Source of the DNA: Wurfbainia villosa
Taxonomy: Eukaryota; Streptophyta; Magnoliopsida; Zingiberales; Zingiberaceae
Direction of reading: 5' to 3'
Assembly (NCBI GenBank): GCA_025175895.1
Contig: CM045992.1
Coordinates: forward strand, 116,586,377 to 116,650,376
DNA length: 64,000 nt
In this document: positions 32,594-44,630 of the stretch, piece by piece
Position numbering within the stretch: the stretch's first letter is position 1
How the letters are laid out: every line of letters starts with the position of its first letter
The notes under the pieces: generated by a model
Told to the model about the DNA's origin: nothing
The model's database searches: none
What the model saw: the letters and a program-made list of their open reading frames with translations, nothing else
Position numbers and translations under genes: made by a program

Positions 32594-34234
32594 TTAGCGT
32601 GAATCAATCACGCTCCTAGGAACCCAAAACCTATTTAAGCTCCTTGGGTTTACTAGGTATTCCTTAGGGATGACCTCCCTAGTTACTCTCCTAATGACCC
32701 TCCTAGGCTTGGTAGCCTTGGTCATTGTGGTCTTGCCTAGGTTAACTCTAGGGGTAACTCCCCTTGTAACCTTCTTAGTGGCTTTCCTAGGTTTTTTCGA
32801 AACCTTAGCCACTAGACATTTGTCATGGTTAACCTTAGGGATAACTTCCCTAGTAACCTTTTCTTTCCTAGACCCCTAAGTTGTGTTCCATAATCAAATG
32901 GAATACTATGGTAGGTCTCCTTAGGCTTAGGTTTGTGACCCAAATATTTCTTGCCTTTGGATGAACCTTGCCTTCTAGACCCTAGATTTTGACAATTTGA
33001 CCCCTTAATTTGATTTTGTATATTCCTAAGTGTCTTCTCCATCTTCTCAAGTTTTGATCTCAAAACTTGATTTTCAAATTCTAATTTTTCTAATTTGGTG
33101 GGCCCATTATTTCTTTGAATTGATTTGTTCTTTCTAGGCATATATCTATGGTTATTGGAGTTAAAACCTAGATGGTTCTCTATCTTCCTAATACTTTCCT
33201 TAGGTAAAATTGTTTTAGGAACATTAGTATCAAATTTCTCCTTATTTCTAAAATGGCAAGACTTTGCACCTAAGCAATAAAATTTATTATTTCTAGCATG
33301 TCTTTCATGAACAATAGCAAAGTGAATTAAAAGCATGCTTTTTAATGTTAAAACTAGAAGGTGCATTATTGAAATATACCTTAGGGTTAGCTTTAGAAGC
33401 TTCCCCTATATGTGTTACTCCTTCTTTTCTCCTAGGGCATTGGCTTCTATAGTGCCCTCTTTGGTGGCACTTGAAGTACATCACGTGCTCCTTGCTCTTA
33501 TTGGTCGAGGCTCCAGTCTCCTTGACCTTTGGCATCGGTGGAGCCTTCTTGACTTTCTTAAGACACTTGCTCTTATAGTGTCCATTTTCCCTACACTCAA
33601 AGCATACAATATGATTTTTATTTTTGATTGAAAAACTCGAGTTACCTAGGGTGGTGGTGAAATTTTGAGCTTCCTCTTCTTCTTGACCGGAAGTAAAGGC
33701 TTCTTCTTGATGCTCCGGAGTGGATGGTCTCTCCTCCCCCTCAATCCTAGAGGTGGAGGCCTCTTCCACTTCTTCCACATTCTCTTCCTCCTCGGATGTT
33801 GAACACTCCTCGACCTCCGAATCCTCACTTTCTTATGGGGATGAGCTTGCTTCTTCGGCCTCTTCCTCAAATTGAGCCGAAAATGATTCTTCATGGAGCT
33901 TGGCCAATTCGCTCCAAAATTCTTTTACATCCTTGTATTCACCTAACTTGGACACAACATCGTTAGGAATTAAATCAATCAAGAATTTCATTACCTTATT
34001 ACTTCTCTCGAATTCTTGATGTTGTTCCTTGGTCCACTTTTTAATTTTGAGGAATCCTCTCTTAGGCCCTCTTGGAAACTTGAATCCTTCCATTAAGGTG
34101 GCTGATTCTTCAAAGTCCCTCATCATGATGAAGTCTTCAATCCTTGCCTTCCATTGATTGAAGCCTTCTCGTCCATAGAGTGCATACGAGACCGACGTGT
34201 TGATATCACATCCCAATATTTCTTGGAAATCCAT
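32594..34234 (-). pseudogene. Copia gag, element B
   Basis: The minus-strand start at 34234 opens MDFQEILGCDINTS. The gag core follows (FNQWKARIEDFIMMRDFE; KKWTKEQHQEFERSNKVMKFL; LGEYKDVKEFWSELAKLH), then acidic stretches. A canonical zinc knuckle CFECRENGHYKSKC comes next, and a second one whose first Cys is Tyr (YFKCHQRGHYRSQC). A Lys-rich end finishes with SLNRFWVPRSV, the type of junction that precedes protease in SIRE elements. A TAA at 33833 interrupts the first frame. Slips near 33340 and 32810 split the rest. It is a gag family distinct from C, D and E. Nothing like protease follows. Confidence 0.85.
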
Positions 34235-34286
34235 TTTCTTCCCTCTAGCATGCTCCCTTAGTTGTTAAACTTTGAAGAGCGACCTT

Positions 34287-34300
34287 GCTCTAATACCACT
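34287..34300 (-). promoter_or_regulatory. Primer-binding site of element B
   Basis: The minus strand reads AGTGGTATTAGAGC next to the 5' LTR. It is the Met-tRNA type site with one C-to-T change. Confidence 0.88.
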
Positions 34301-35883
34301 TGTTAGAGAATTGACCGTTGCTAGAGGGGGGGGGGTGAATAGCGTTTCGACTTTGCGTGATGGAACTTGATCATACAATTGCTATAATTATATTAGTGCG
34401 CAGCAGAAATAGAAATAATAAAGCAATAACAAAACACAAACACACAAACACGATGATATAACGTGGTTCAAACCTCAAGGTTCCTACTCCACGGGTTGGG
34501 CTCGAATTAGCCCTAGCGATGCAAACACCACCACTAAACCAAATACTCCTTCTCGACAACAAGTCGAAGGCGGAGAAACCTCTTACAATGATTACAAAAG
34601 TAATACAAAGAAAATACAAGCAAATATACTAAAATGCAAGTAAAGAAAACTTTACAATGAGCTTTTGATTGCTTGATTGTTGATTGCTTGAACCGTGCTT
34701 AAAGACCCTGATTTGCACCAGTAAATCACCTCAAAAATGCCCAAGAAATCACTTCAAGGAACCTTACCAAAATTCTTCTCCACGAGCTCCTTTTAAAGTT
34801 TCACCTTGGGCTGGATTCTGCCTAGCAGTCGACTGATCGTGACCATCAGTTGACTGCTCCTATAGCCGTTGTGAGACAACAACTCAATCCACGTTGGATA
34901 AGTTCCAACGGATACACTGGCAGTCGACTTCCATAACCATCAGTCAACTGCCAGGGTCGTAGCAGACTAACCAGTCTACTATCAAGCATTCTTCTCTCAC
35001 AACCCTGGCTAGTAGTCGACTACCATCCATGGCAGTCGACTTCTCAAGCCATCAGTCGACTGCCTAATGCTAGCAGTCAACTTCCAGGCTATTTCCTGCA
35101 GTTGAGTCCGAGCAATTCGACTAGCCATAATCCTAGTCGACTGCTACAAGTCGACTCGGCTGCCAAGCCAGTCGGCTAGTCCAAAATCCCTGTCAATTGG
35201 TCCAAAATCTCAGTCGATTGTTAACCTCAAACATAAGGTTTAACACCAAGTATAATGCCCTCATACTTGTTAGACCACTCTTAGCCTAGATCTAAGCCTT
35301 CTAGCCACCTCCGTCAATCTCACGCCTATCGAATCCCTTCAAGTCATTCATGACTTGTTCATCCATACGCTAACCTTCAGGTGCTTCTATCATCTATTGT
35401 CATGCTAACGTGGTCTACACCGCCAAGGCATATTGGGCTTACATTGCCAAGACTATCGCTTGGACTTTATGATGCCAACCATTGGACTTATGCTGTCAAG
35501 ACTCCACCCTTGGATTTTCACCGCCAATATCACCCCTTGAACTTCCTTTGTCAACCCATGTTGGACTTTCCATTTGTCAAGACTCAAGCTTGGACTTTCC
35601 ATGCCAAGTACCCATGACTTGGACTTTCCATGTCAACCCATGTTGGACTTTCCCTTGCCAAGTGTCCCACTTGGACTTTCCATCATATGGTCAATCCCAT
35701 GTCAGCCATATAGTCAAACAATGGTCAAACCATCGTCAAACATCAAAATACCACTCGAGTCCAGTTAGTCATGACCCGGGTCGATTGCACCAACAATCTC
35801 TCCAAAACATTATCAAACATCAAAACACTACTCGAGTCCAACTTGAGTCTGGTCAATTGTGACCTAGGCTGATTGCACCAACA
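34301..35883 (-). repeat. 5' LTR of element B
   Basis: It starts TGTTAGAGAATTGACCG and ends GATTGCACCAACA on the + strand, 1583 bp. It carries a 10-G tract at 34326-34335, decamers at 34826 and 35053, many one-base decamer variants, and a CTTGGACTTT/GCCAAG array at 35400-35690. Confidence 0.9.
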
Positions 35884-37440
35884 AGAAATATATGGAGGCA
35901 TACGAGCGCATGAAGATGTAATTCGTAGAAGTGCAGATATAACAAATTCCCCAAGAATAGAATGGTTGGGCAAATGAGTTGGCTCGGTTAGCTAGTTCAT
36001 TAATAGAATGGACATCACATGATCCCTTATAAAGCATATACCTCTATGGTAAGCCAAGAAGAGGTGAACACTATCCTGGTTGTTCAAAGTGAAGAGAGGC
36101 CTAATGATGAAGGGGAAGGGAGGACGCCTGATAGGAGGACAGAGCTAGTGTCGTTTTTGAAAGAAGGAACCCTCCCAACCGATCCTAAAGTGGCTTTCAC
36201 AGTGATAAAAAGAGAGAAGCACTTCATAATGCTGAACAAAGTCCTTTTCAAGAAGTCTTTCTGCAATGTCATGGGCCCGAGGAAGCAATGGGAGTTCTCA
36301 GAGATATCCACAAAGGTTGTTGTGACAATCACCTAGGGGGAAGAGCTCTTGCCAGAAAAGCAATCTTGGATGGTTACTTCTGACCTACGATGGTTCGGGA
36401 TGCCACTCAGATGGTGAAGACATGTCGAAGTTGCCAGATACACAGTAATAGTTCAGAGTGGTCAATTGAGTGGATGAGGGTGTCAGTGACATCTTGTCCA
36501 TTGGATTAGTGGGGGGGGGGGGGTTGGATATTATTGGGCCAATGGCACTGACCTCCGAGCAGAGAAAGTTCTTGATTGTAGTCGTGGATTATTTCTCTAA
36601 GTGGTTTAAAGTAGAACCGCTAGCCAGTATAATCGAAAGGATGGTCATACAATTCTTATGGAAAAATATTCTGTGACGATACGGGATGCCAAGACGGTTG
36701 ATCAGTGATAACGATCATCAATTCCAGGGTCATTGGATACAAGAGTGGTGTCAAAATTTTCAAATTAAACATGCTTTTACCTCTGCGGCATATCCTCAGT
36801 CCAATAAGCAAGTGGAAGTGACAAATCGAATCATCGTGCAAGGGTTGAAGACCAAGTTATAGGTTGCCCGAGGTAACTAGGTGGAGGAGCTCCTTGGTGT
36901 CTTGTTGGCTTATAGGACCACCACAAGGGATCCGACAGGGGAGACCCCCTTTAGCACAGTGTACAAAACAGAAGCAGTTATTCCTGCAAAAGTGGTCCTC
37001 CCGAATGCCCGAGTGCAAGCCTACAATCCCATTGGCAATCAAATGTAGAGAATGGTTGAGTTAGATCTAGTTGAAGAGAGGCGAGAATGGGCTCGAATCC
37101 GAATGGAGTCATATTGAAGGAGAGTGCAATGTGCCTTTAATAAAAGGGTTATACCATGTTACTTTTAGGTGGGGGATTTGGTGCTATGCAAGGCGAACCC
37201 CGCAGGAGAAGTGAATAAGCTAGTCCCTAATTGGGAGGGTCCTTACAAAGTTATTCGGAGAGTAGAAGGGTCAATCTATTATCTTCAAGATGTGGATGGT
37301 CGGGTACTACCTCGACCGTAGAATGCAATACATCTAAGACCTTTCTTTATCTGAGACAAGAAAATAGGGAAAAAGAAGCCGACAAAATAAAATGTAAGAG
37401 TTTATTAACTTCACATCAATGAACCACTATGTATTTGAAG
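35884..37440 (+). pseudogene. Gypsy (Tat lineage) pol part 2: end of second RNase H and integrase, element G2
   Basis: AGAAA (35884-35888) is the right target duplication of B. The gypsy gene then resumes: KYMEAYERMK, IPQEENGWANELARLASSLIEW (about 35890-36010), and LKEGTLPTDPK (about 36160). The integrase zinc-binding end CRSCQ lies near 36425. The core follows with D in LDIIGPMAL, VVDYFSKWFKVEPLAS, LISDNDHQF, HPQSN-like YPQSNKQVEVTNRI (catalytic Glu near 36817), AYRTTTRDPTGETPFS and KVIRRVEGSIYYLQDVDGR, ending near 37350. There are several stops. A run of 13 Gs at 36511-36523 shifts the frame just before the core. With 9700-12189 it completes a Tat-type pol order. Confidence 0.9.
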
Positions 37441-37500
37441 TAGGGTTTAGAGACAATGAGTCCCCATAGGGATGTGGCTATGAGGAGGGGTGTTTCTATT

Positions 37501-37505
37501 TAACC
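37501..37505. repeat. Target-site duplication of solo LTR, left copy (TAACC)
   Basis: TAACC directly before the LTR start is repeated at 39731-39735 directly after the LTR end CCCAACA. Confidence 0.9.
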
Positions 37506-39730
37506 AGTGAGTAATATATGAGAGATGTCCTAAGGCAATCGCCTTATGTATGAACCATTTATATGATAAATGAAGATTCACTATTTGAGTATATATGTTT
37601 CATGTATTTGATTGGATCTTAAACTCATTTACTGAATGTCCATGATACGATTCACAGCATGAGAGAATTTGTGATTGGATCACAACTAGTGAGTATCTCT
37701 ACATGTGTAATTGTGATGTATCGGAATTATCCCTAGTCGATGAATTGATGGATTTGGACACCATCGATTCTGTCGAGACTAGCACGAGGTATACTCCTTG
37801 GTGTATCCAAGCAGCTGATTCTCACTGGCTGGAGACATTGTGATGTCCGGAGTTGATCGTGGATGCTAGTTATGGTAACTAGTTCATTGGAGTGACCAGC
37901 CGTAAGACTTCATATGGTTCCCTGCATATATAGATATGTCAATGAAGTTCTTACTGTAGCTTAAGTGCGATGTTCCTTTGACTTGCGGTATTCAAGTCAT
38001 CTTGATCATGGAGACTTATGCTTTGACATCTTAAGCAAACATCTCCAAGGAGATGTGGACCCGGGATGATTGGGTATAAGTCGAAGTGATCGAAGGTGTT
38101 TGAATAGCCTATAAAGGATTCACCACTCCTTGCAAGGAGATGTATACCCATGGCCTCTCGTCGGATTGTTACTAAAGTCTTTGGCCAAAGCATTACATGT
38201 TAAGAGTAAGGTACTCTTCGATACATGTGCAGTAACTAGAATCCGTAGGACGAGGAAATGATACTTGGGCTAGGTGTGACGTAGTCAGCCTAGTGGGGAC
38301 TGACACTATAGACCATGTCCTGAACCAAGTGGGTATAAGATGAGTGAAGGGAATGGGGAACGATTCATTCGAGCTGCTGAAGGGTTTCAGAAATAGTTCT
38401 GGATCAACCGTTGATCTTTTCGGTTAATTGGGGATCATGATGTACTACTAGGTGCCACTCATGATCGTTCTATAATTAATGGTTAATTATAGACGACCAA
38501 CATAAACCGAGAACCTATTTGGTCACATGCACAACGAGCGTAATCCGAAGGATTTAAAACGAGCTTGAGAATGGGATTCTCAGACCGAGAGAAACAAGGT
38601 TTGGTTGGACCAAACAAGAAGCGAGCATGAAATCGTTTCAGTCGCAATGGAAGCGTGGATGGGCCGTGTCTTATGAAGACATAATGGATGAACCAAAATG
38701 GTTTGGTTCTAATCCAATGGAGGAGAATAAACCAAAGGATTTGGTTTATTTTAAACGAATGAACCAAAAGTTGGTTCGGTTCGTTTAAACTTAAAATAAA
38801 CCATCATGGTTTGGTTTATTTTAACTTATATTAATGGAGCGGGTTAACGGGCCTCATGGTTATGATCCAATAACCATTAAGAGAATTAGTTCTCGATAAA
38901 AGAGGGCTTAAGGGATAGTTAAGCCCTAATCCAAAACCCTAGCTTGTGGTTGCCGCCCACCTCTCCATCCTCTCCTTGGATTTTCGGCGCCAACCCTAGG
39001 ATTGCCGCCCAGCCCCTTGTGCCGCCGTCCAACTCCTTGCCGGCGTCCAAGCTTCAGCCGGTCATCCTCCGGCGACCCTCCGGTGATCTTCCTAGGCTTC
39101 GGCGATAAGGTGAGCACTTGGCTTCCCTTGGTTGGCCGGCGCCTACTCCTCCACCAAAGCTGTCCAGTTTTTCTGGACAGCTTGTTCTTCTCTTGTCGGA
39201 GCGTCGTTTGGACGACGGTTAGAGCTCCGACAGTGCCTAACTTACCGGGGATTCGATCTCCGGTAATCCTCTGAGGTGGAGGACGAAGGATTCGTCAAAC
39301 GGTTGACGAATACCTCTCCGGAGAAGCGAGTTTTGAGGACTCGATTTTGGATCCGAATTTGGATTCGGATCGTGATCATCTCTCGATCACGTCGTCTTCA
39401 ACACGAGGCTGGTAACCCGTACGAAGACGAAGCTCGTGACTTAGCGAAGTCATCCCGAGGATACTCGGCGTGGATACGGATAGAGACGATTCTAGCGAGG
39501 ATCGTTCCGGTTGATGTCGTTCCCGCTACACGTGATACGAAAGGTATAACGTAGTTAAATTTCCTTTTATTGCAAATTTAAATTTATGGTTATGTCTACA
39601 CATGTTGTACTATACATGCGTGTGATGTGTGTGTTGTAATAAATGTAGATTTATTATTTTTATTTCTTCCGCTGTGCACATGTTTACGAATGTACGAACA
39701 CATACTCGCCACGGTGCCGGAAACCCAACA
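37506..39730 (+). mobile_element. Solo LTR of copia element A family (2225 bp)
   Basis: A single long LTR is flanked by TAACC duplications, with no internal domain. It starts AGTGAGTAATATATGAGAGA, where the A copy at 2181 reads TGTTAGTAATATATG, and ends CGGAAACCCAACA. It carries a TATA-like GATAAAA near 38895 and a GC-rich leader (38950-39540), whose open frames are not conserved proteins. Solo LTRs arise by recombination between the two LTRs of one element. It is the best reference copy for reading the damaged LTR at 2181-5290. Confidence 0.9.
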
Positions 39731-42480
39731 TAACCTACTCAGTCGGTAATATGGGAAGAAGCGGGGATATGATGTTAATGTATGTTGTTAATAAAAGTCG
39801 AGAAGAGGTGACCACGAAATGATGGAATCCACCAAGTCAAAGGCTATTACAGAACGTTTAAAGTACAAGCAACTATAAATCAAAAGCTTCTGAGGGATAC
39901 TTCATTAAAGCTGTGACAACATCCAAGAAGTCCACATATGCTCTGGGAGGAGGATATCCATGGGAGGAGAATTGTTTCATAGCCCCGTAAAAACCCATTT
40001 GAAAAAAGGAGGTTGCCTTAGGACATAGGCAGGTTGTTACTCTTTCTCCATGTCCCTCCAATGCTTCTCCTCATAAGCCCGGTACTTGTCCAAGGCAATT
40101 ATAGAGGAGGTTTGCCATAAAGAGACTACTTCTAGCTGTTCCACCAAAGTCTAGAGACCCTCTGAGTAGGATGTCTCCGGGTCTAGAGTTTCAAGGCCAA
40201 ATTCGTGGCTCCTTCAGATATGACCAAGTGTTGGAAGCGAAGTTTGGCCATCTAAGAGGTGACCTAAGTCAACTTGAGGCATAGATTGATCAGTTGGTGT
40301 TCTCGAGCTAAAAGTCAAGAGAGGGCTTGATCTCTTTCCTCAATAACCTGAAGACTTCGCTCAGTCTCTATTGCCAGATTGTCTTTCAGTAGGGTCATCT
40401 CCAAGTTCATTCGAGTCTGTCCATCCAACAGTTCTTACTGTCGAGTTCGACAATAAGTTAGATCTATGACCAAGGAAGTGGAGATGAGTTGGTCCTCTTT
40501 TCTTCTTTCTTCTAAATCGAAGCCCTATTTTCCAAGGATTCACAGTGCTCCCTTATTACCTTCTCAGACTTGAACAACTCAATCTCACTTTGGGAGGATT
40601 GGGATAAGCATTGGGTCAACCGATTAACCTGGGCTTGTAAAGAAGCATTGTGGGTGGCTGTTTTATTCCTATAATTGGCCAATTGATGAATGTGAGCATC
40701 GTAATTGGCAGTGCTTTGTGCACAAGAATAATGACTAACAGGCAATTACCATCATAAGGAGAAGGAGAAAGCATATAGAGACTTACTAGTTTTGCCCCAT
40801 GGAGTAGACATTGCAAAATTTAGTGGAGCTCGGGAATCTCCGCGGGCTCAGATTGTAGAGGGGGACTAGTAGAAGCTGGTGGAGACTTGGGAGAAGAAAG
40901 AGTCAGTTCCTCAATGAGGGGCATTGTGATGGCAAGAGGAGGTGGTATGTATGGGATGATGTATGTGGTGGGATGTGAAGAAGGGAGTACTGAAGATAGG
41001 TGGAAAGATTCGAGCGAAGAGGGATAGTGCTCGGATGATGGAGAGTAAGGTGGAAGTTGAATGGGAGAAGGGACAGGGAACTGGGCTAGAGGAGGAGAAA
41101 AATGAAGGGTTTCAGTGACATGGGATGATGGGGACCCAATACACAGGGTTGTATGAGAAGAGCTCGAGGAGCGAGGTTGACATTTGATTTAAAGAGGAAC
41201 CTCCAAGGATGATTTGGGGGAGGGTGACTTGGAGGGAGCTTATTTTCGCTTACCCAGTTCCTTGTGGGTCTGCAAGACTAGGGTGGGCTTAGGATCCAGA
41301 TCCGTGCTTGGATCCCTTGCCGACTCGGGGAGTGAAGGTAAGCCACTTGATTGAAGTGCAGGTGATGAAGTCCCAAGAGAGTGTCTTTGTCGCTCATTAG
41401 CCATGATTCATCGTAAGCGTGAAGTTGGTTTGGGAGCCTGAGTCAAGGCAATCTATGATGGAGCAGTTAGTAGAGGGGCCTCAGCAGTGGGCTCGGCCTG
41501 GCTAGACACCCCATTTATGAGATATTTTAGGGTGCTAAGCATAGCACCTTGCATGAGATCATCTGTGAAGAAAGAACACTAGAAGTTAGTTTATCTCTGA
41601 CCTGTAAATAGGAGTTGACATGAAGTACTAGTCGCCTATCAAGACTGCATCATCCGGGATGAAGGGTGATAATCGAAAATGCCTGAGAAGATGGTCATTT
41701 ATGAGGAAGTGAATGTCGTAGTTGTGATCCTGAAGGGTATTCTTAACATGCTCAAAACAACATTGCGATTGGTTCTCCTGGAGGTTGGGCAGTGTGGGGA
41801 GTTGTGTGGCCCATTTTTCCATGTGGAGTAGGGGATTAGGTAGACCAACAAAGAAGAAGAGATTTTTCTGACCTTAGTGAGAGGAGTGCATGTTTCTCAA
41901 AAACTGACAATCGGGGTGAGTGCTAAAATAAAAAACCCTTGGCTCTCCCATTTTCAATTGGAAGAAACTGTGAAACATGATGGGAGAAAGATGGAGCCCC
42001 AAATGGTGAACTACTATGTTTGCCTCCACTATAATATGAAAGGAATTGGGGGCTAGTTGATTGAGAGGAATCTTATAAAGGGAAAAAAGACACTGATAAA
42101 TGGATGGAATAGGTAGGCCAAGGTTGCCCTCTAGTTGGCCTATGAAGAAGAAATAATGACCAGGGGAGGATGATGGGGGTGGTCGATAGGTTGGGGAAAC
42201 ACGAGAGATATGTTCGCCGCGACATATTTGTCATTGTGCTTGACAAAAGGGTGGGAGGGAGTGACCCGACTAGAGATAGTTGTGAACCAACGGGATTTTG
42301 AAATGGTTACAGAAGGGGAGGCCATGACAGGGAGTGGTATCCACTAAGGAAGAAAGGAAGAATAAACACTGGAGGAAGAAATGAAGTGCAGAATGAAGAA
42401 AGACACCTGGAATGAGGTCGTGTTGAAGTGACTTGGTGGAAATATATAATGATGATCGTGGATTATGAGGCATATGTAGA
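39731..42480 (-). pseudogene. Antisense ORF of Tat-type gypsy element G2 (PF04195-like), broken
   Basis: TAACC (39731-39735) closes the solo LTR. The rest lies 3' of the G2 integrase but reads on the opposite strand. At about 42140-41630 on the minus strand the translation gives VEANIVVHHLGLHLSPIMFH, FFQLKM, RVFYFSTHP, KNLFFFVGLPNP and WATQLPTLP in order. This matches my recollection of the putative gypsy-type transposon domain found as an antisense ORF in Tat elements such as Grande. Downstream (40745-40260) is a Gln/Glu/Ser-rich, coiled-coil-like segment (QLANYRNK...LQAQVNRLTQCL). Many stops are present. Function is unknown even in intact relatives; the assignment rests on motif order and position. 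Confidence 0.6.
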
Positions 42481-42639
42481 AGAGAAGTGGAAGGTAGGGG
42501 GTGTTGTGGGAGAATGAGAAGACGTTAGCATGTGGATGGAAGACCCGCAGATGATGGCAGTGTGGGTATTATTAATGACAGGAGATTATTTGGGTGCAAA
42601 ATCCTAGGATGAAAGTGGGAGGGTAATTTCAAAAGCCTA

Positions 42640-43182
42640 GTTGTTGATGTTAGATACTAGGGTGGTCGGACTACTGGGCTCACACTCCCAAATGCTATGG
42701 CAAGCATTAGGAGCCTGGATGGGTTATAAGAGCAGTGTATCCACTCGACCCACCGAGGTAGTTCGTAAAATCTCTATCAAGTCAGAGTGTGTTCTTTATT
42801 ATTCCCCCGACAAGGTGAAGCAGGGAGGAACGACATATCCACCCAGCCCAACCGAGGCATTCCTAAGCCCTCAGTATGATCAGAGTGTGTTCTTTATTAT
42901 TCCCCCAATAGGGTGAAGTGGGGAGGAACGATATATCCATCCGACCCGACTGAGGTAGTACGTAAGCCCTCAATTCGGTCAGAGTGTGTCTTTATTATTC
43001 CCCTAACATGGTGAAACGAGGAGGAGTGGCAAATTCATCAGGCCCAGCCAAGGTAGTTCATAAGATCTCGATGTGGCTAGAGTGTGTTCTTTATTATTCC
43101 CTCGAAAGGGTGAAGTGGGGAGGAGTGACGTATCCACCCAACCCAGCCGAGACAGTGTGTAAGTCCTTAGTCCAACTAGAAT
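42640..43182 (+). repeat. ~98-bp tandem repeats in the 3' region of G2 (left part)
   Basis: CAGAGTGTGTTCTTTATTATTCCCC recurs at about 42783, 42881, 42980 and 43077 (the last as CTAGAGTG), with AGGAACGACATATCCACCC and CCGAGGCAGT blocks between. The last unit is broken by the CACTA element at 43182 and continues at 51875. AAT at 43180-43182 is the CACTA target duplication. Confidence 0.8.
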
Positions 43183-43199
43183 CACTACAAAAAAATATT

Positions 43200-43780
43200 T
43201 AATTGGCGACGAACTTTGGCAACAAAAATAGTTCGTTGCAAATCTACAATGAATTTTGCGATGAATTTTATGTTTCTTCGTAAATTTGTAACGAAATTTC
43301 CAACAAAAAAAATTTTGTTACAAAATTAGTTAAATTTCCAACATTTAATTTTCATTGCAAAATTAGTCGCAAATTCGCGACGAAAATCATTTTTCGTCGC
43401 CAATTTGCGACATAAAATATTTTCGTTGCAAATATCTGCAACAAATTATTTTTTCCTTGCAGAATTCTGCAACGAATTTTTTTTCCGTTGCAGAATCTGC
43501 AACGAATTTTGTCTTCGTTGCAGAATCTCCAACGAATTTTTAATTCGTTGCAGAATCTGCAATGATTTTTTTTTCGTTGCAAATTTCTGCAACAAATTTA
43601 TTTTTCGTTGCAGATTCTGCAATGATTTTTTTGTTGCAGATTTCTGCAACGAATTCAAAATTTATTGCAGATTCTGCGATGAATTCATAATTCGTCGCAG
43701 ATTTGGCGACGAATATAGGATTCGTCGCCAATTTGGCGACGAAATTAGCGATGAAAAAATATTCGTCGCTAATTTTCCCC
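43200..43780. repeat. Left subterminal repeats of the CACTA element
   Basis: Motifs of the form TTCGTTGCAGAATCTGCAACGAA (inverted TTCGTTGC / GCAACGAA pairs) recur every ~40-45 bp, together with TTCGTCGC / GCGACGAA variants. In En/Spm such subterminal motifs bind an element-encoded protein. The open frames rich in Cys-Arg-Phe-Cys-Asn repeats here are by-products. Confidence 0.85.
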
Positions 43781-43789
43781 TAATTATCC

Positions 43790-44630
43790 TGCCCGAAGCA
43801 CACACCTCCATCTCCCCTCGCTCAATCGGTCGTTCCTCCTTCCGTCGCCGTTGGTACGTCGCCCGTCTCCTTCTTCCCACGCCGTCGCTGGAGCAAAACG
43901 CGACGTGCCGGAGTAGCCGTGGATGAGCGCCGCGAGCTCGCGATCCGCCGCATGAGCACGCCGCGCAGGTAGCTACGAGCCACAGCGCCGCGAGCTCGCG
44001 CATCGCCGCTACCATGAACTCGCACCGGTGCCAAGCGGCTCACGGCGATCGTTATCAGCGTACACGCGGCAGTGCCGCCGCGAGGTCATGCACGGCCGCA
44101 CGCCGCGAAGCTCGCGGCGGTGCCGCCGGCTGAACACGACAGCGTGCGCTCGCGACGGCGGCAGAGTCGGCGTTCGCGTTCGCGGCGCGCTATGCGCTGC
44201 GTATCTCGCGGTGTCGCGCCAGACGGGCGACTAGTGGCCGCAAGACATGCGCAGTGTTATCGTGATTTCAAATGTTATTCAAATTATATAAATCAGTATA
44301 TTAATGTGTCATAATCTAAATACAAAATTATTTTTCATAAGTTGTCCTACTTCGAAAGGTGTTCGGTGTGTTCATGAAGTGTTCATCTAGCCGTCAGCTC
44401 ATCCGCACGTTGTTTCCATTTGGACAGGTATGCATAAGAATATTGTATATTTATAACATTAATTACAGTATTATTAATTCTGTTATAATAATTATTCTTA
44501 ATGCTTGATTTTAAGTAATTTAATTACTGTTAATAGATCATATTTGTTCGAAATGATATTATAGTTTACAATTAAATATCACACAAAATCATATTTAGTA
44601 TTAGAAAAATTTAATTTATTTTGAGTATAA
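43790..44630 (+). other. GC-rich leader of the CACTA element, then AT-rich stretch
   Basis: 43790-44250 is strongly GC- and CpG-rich (GCCGCGAGCTCGCG, twice near 43930 and 43986), in contrast to AT-rich flanks. From 44260 to 44630 the DNA is AT-rich with no gene. The position suggests a promoter or first non-coding exon of the transposase gene, or captured host sequence. Open frames occur on both strands because of base composition, and no domain is recognised. Confidence 0.45.

Larger units (their letters stand above)
12195..35883 (-). mobile_element. Ty1/copia element B, gag-only, interrupted by element C
   Basis: It is bounded by two LTRs of the same family (12195-13824 and 34301-35883) and a 5-bp target duplication, AGAAA. 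The minus orientation is shown by the primer-binding site beside the right LTR, the purine tract beside the left LTR, and gag on the minus strand. Once element C (14175-31100) is taken out, about 6.76 kb of own sequence remains, of which only about 3.5 kb is internal. Gag is present but no protease, integrase or RT can be seen. It is a deleted or non-autonomous relative of SIRE-type elements that would depend on enzymes from others. Confidence 0.9.

Noticed and set aside
38926..39554. Open frames in the GC-rich leader of the solo LTR
   Set aside because: They are not conserved in the copy at 2181-3660 and have no domain. Treated as untranslated leader.
43405..43926. 173-codon open frame with Cys-Arg-Phe-Cys-Asn-like repeats
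   Set aside because: It is made by the CACTA subterminal repeats. Both strands are open and the peptide repeats follow the DNA unit, so it is not a gene.
43662..44314. Arg/Ala-rich open frames on both strands
   Set aside because: They result from GC-rich composition, overlap on opposite strands and show no domain.
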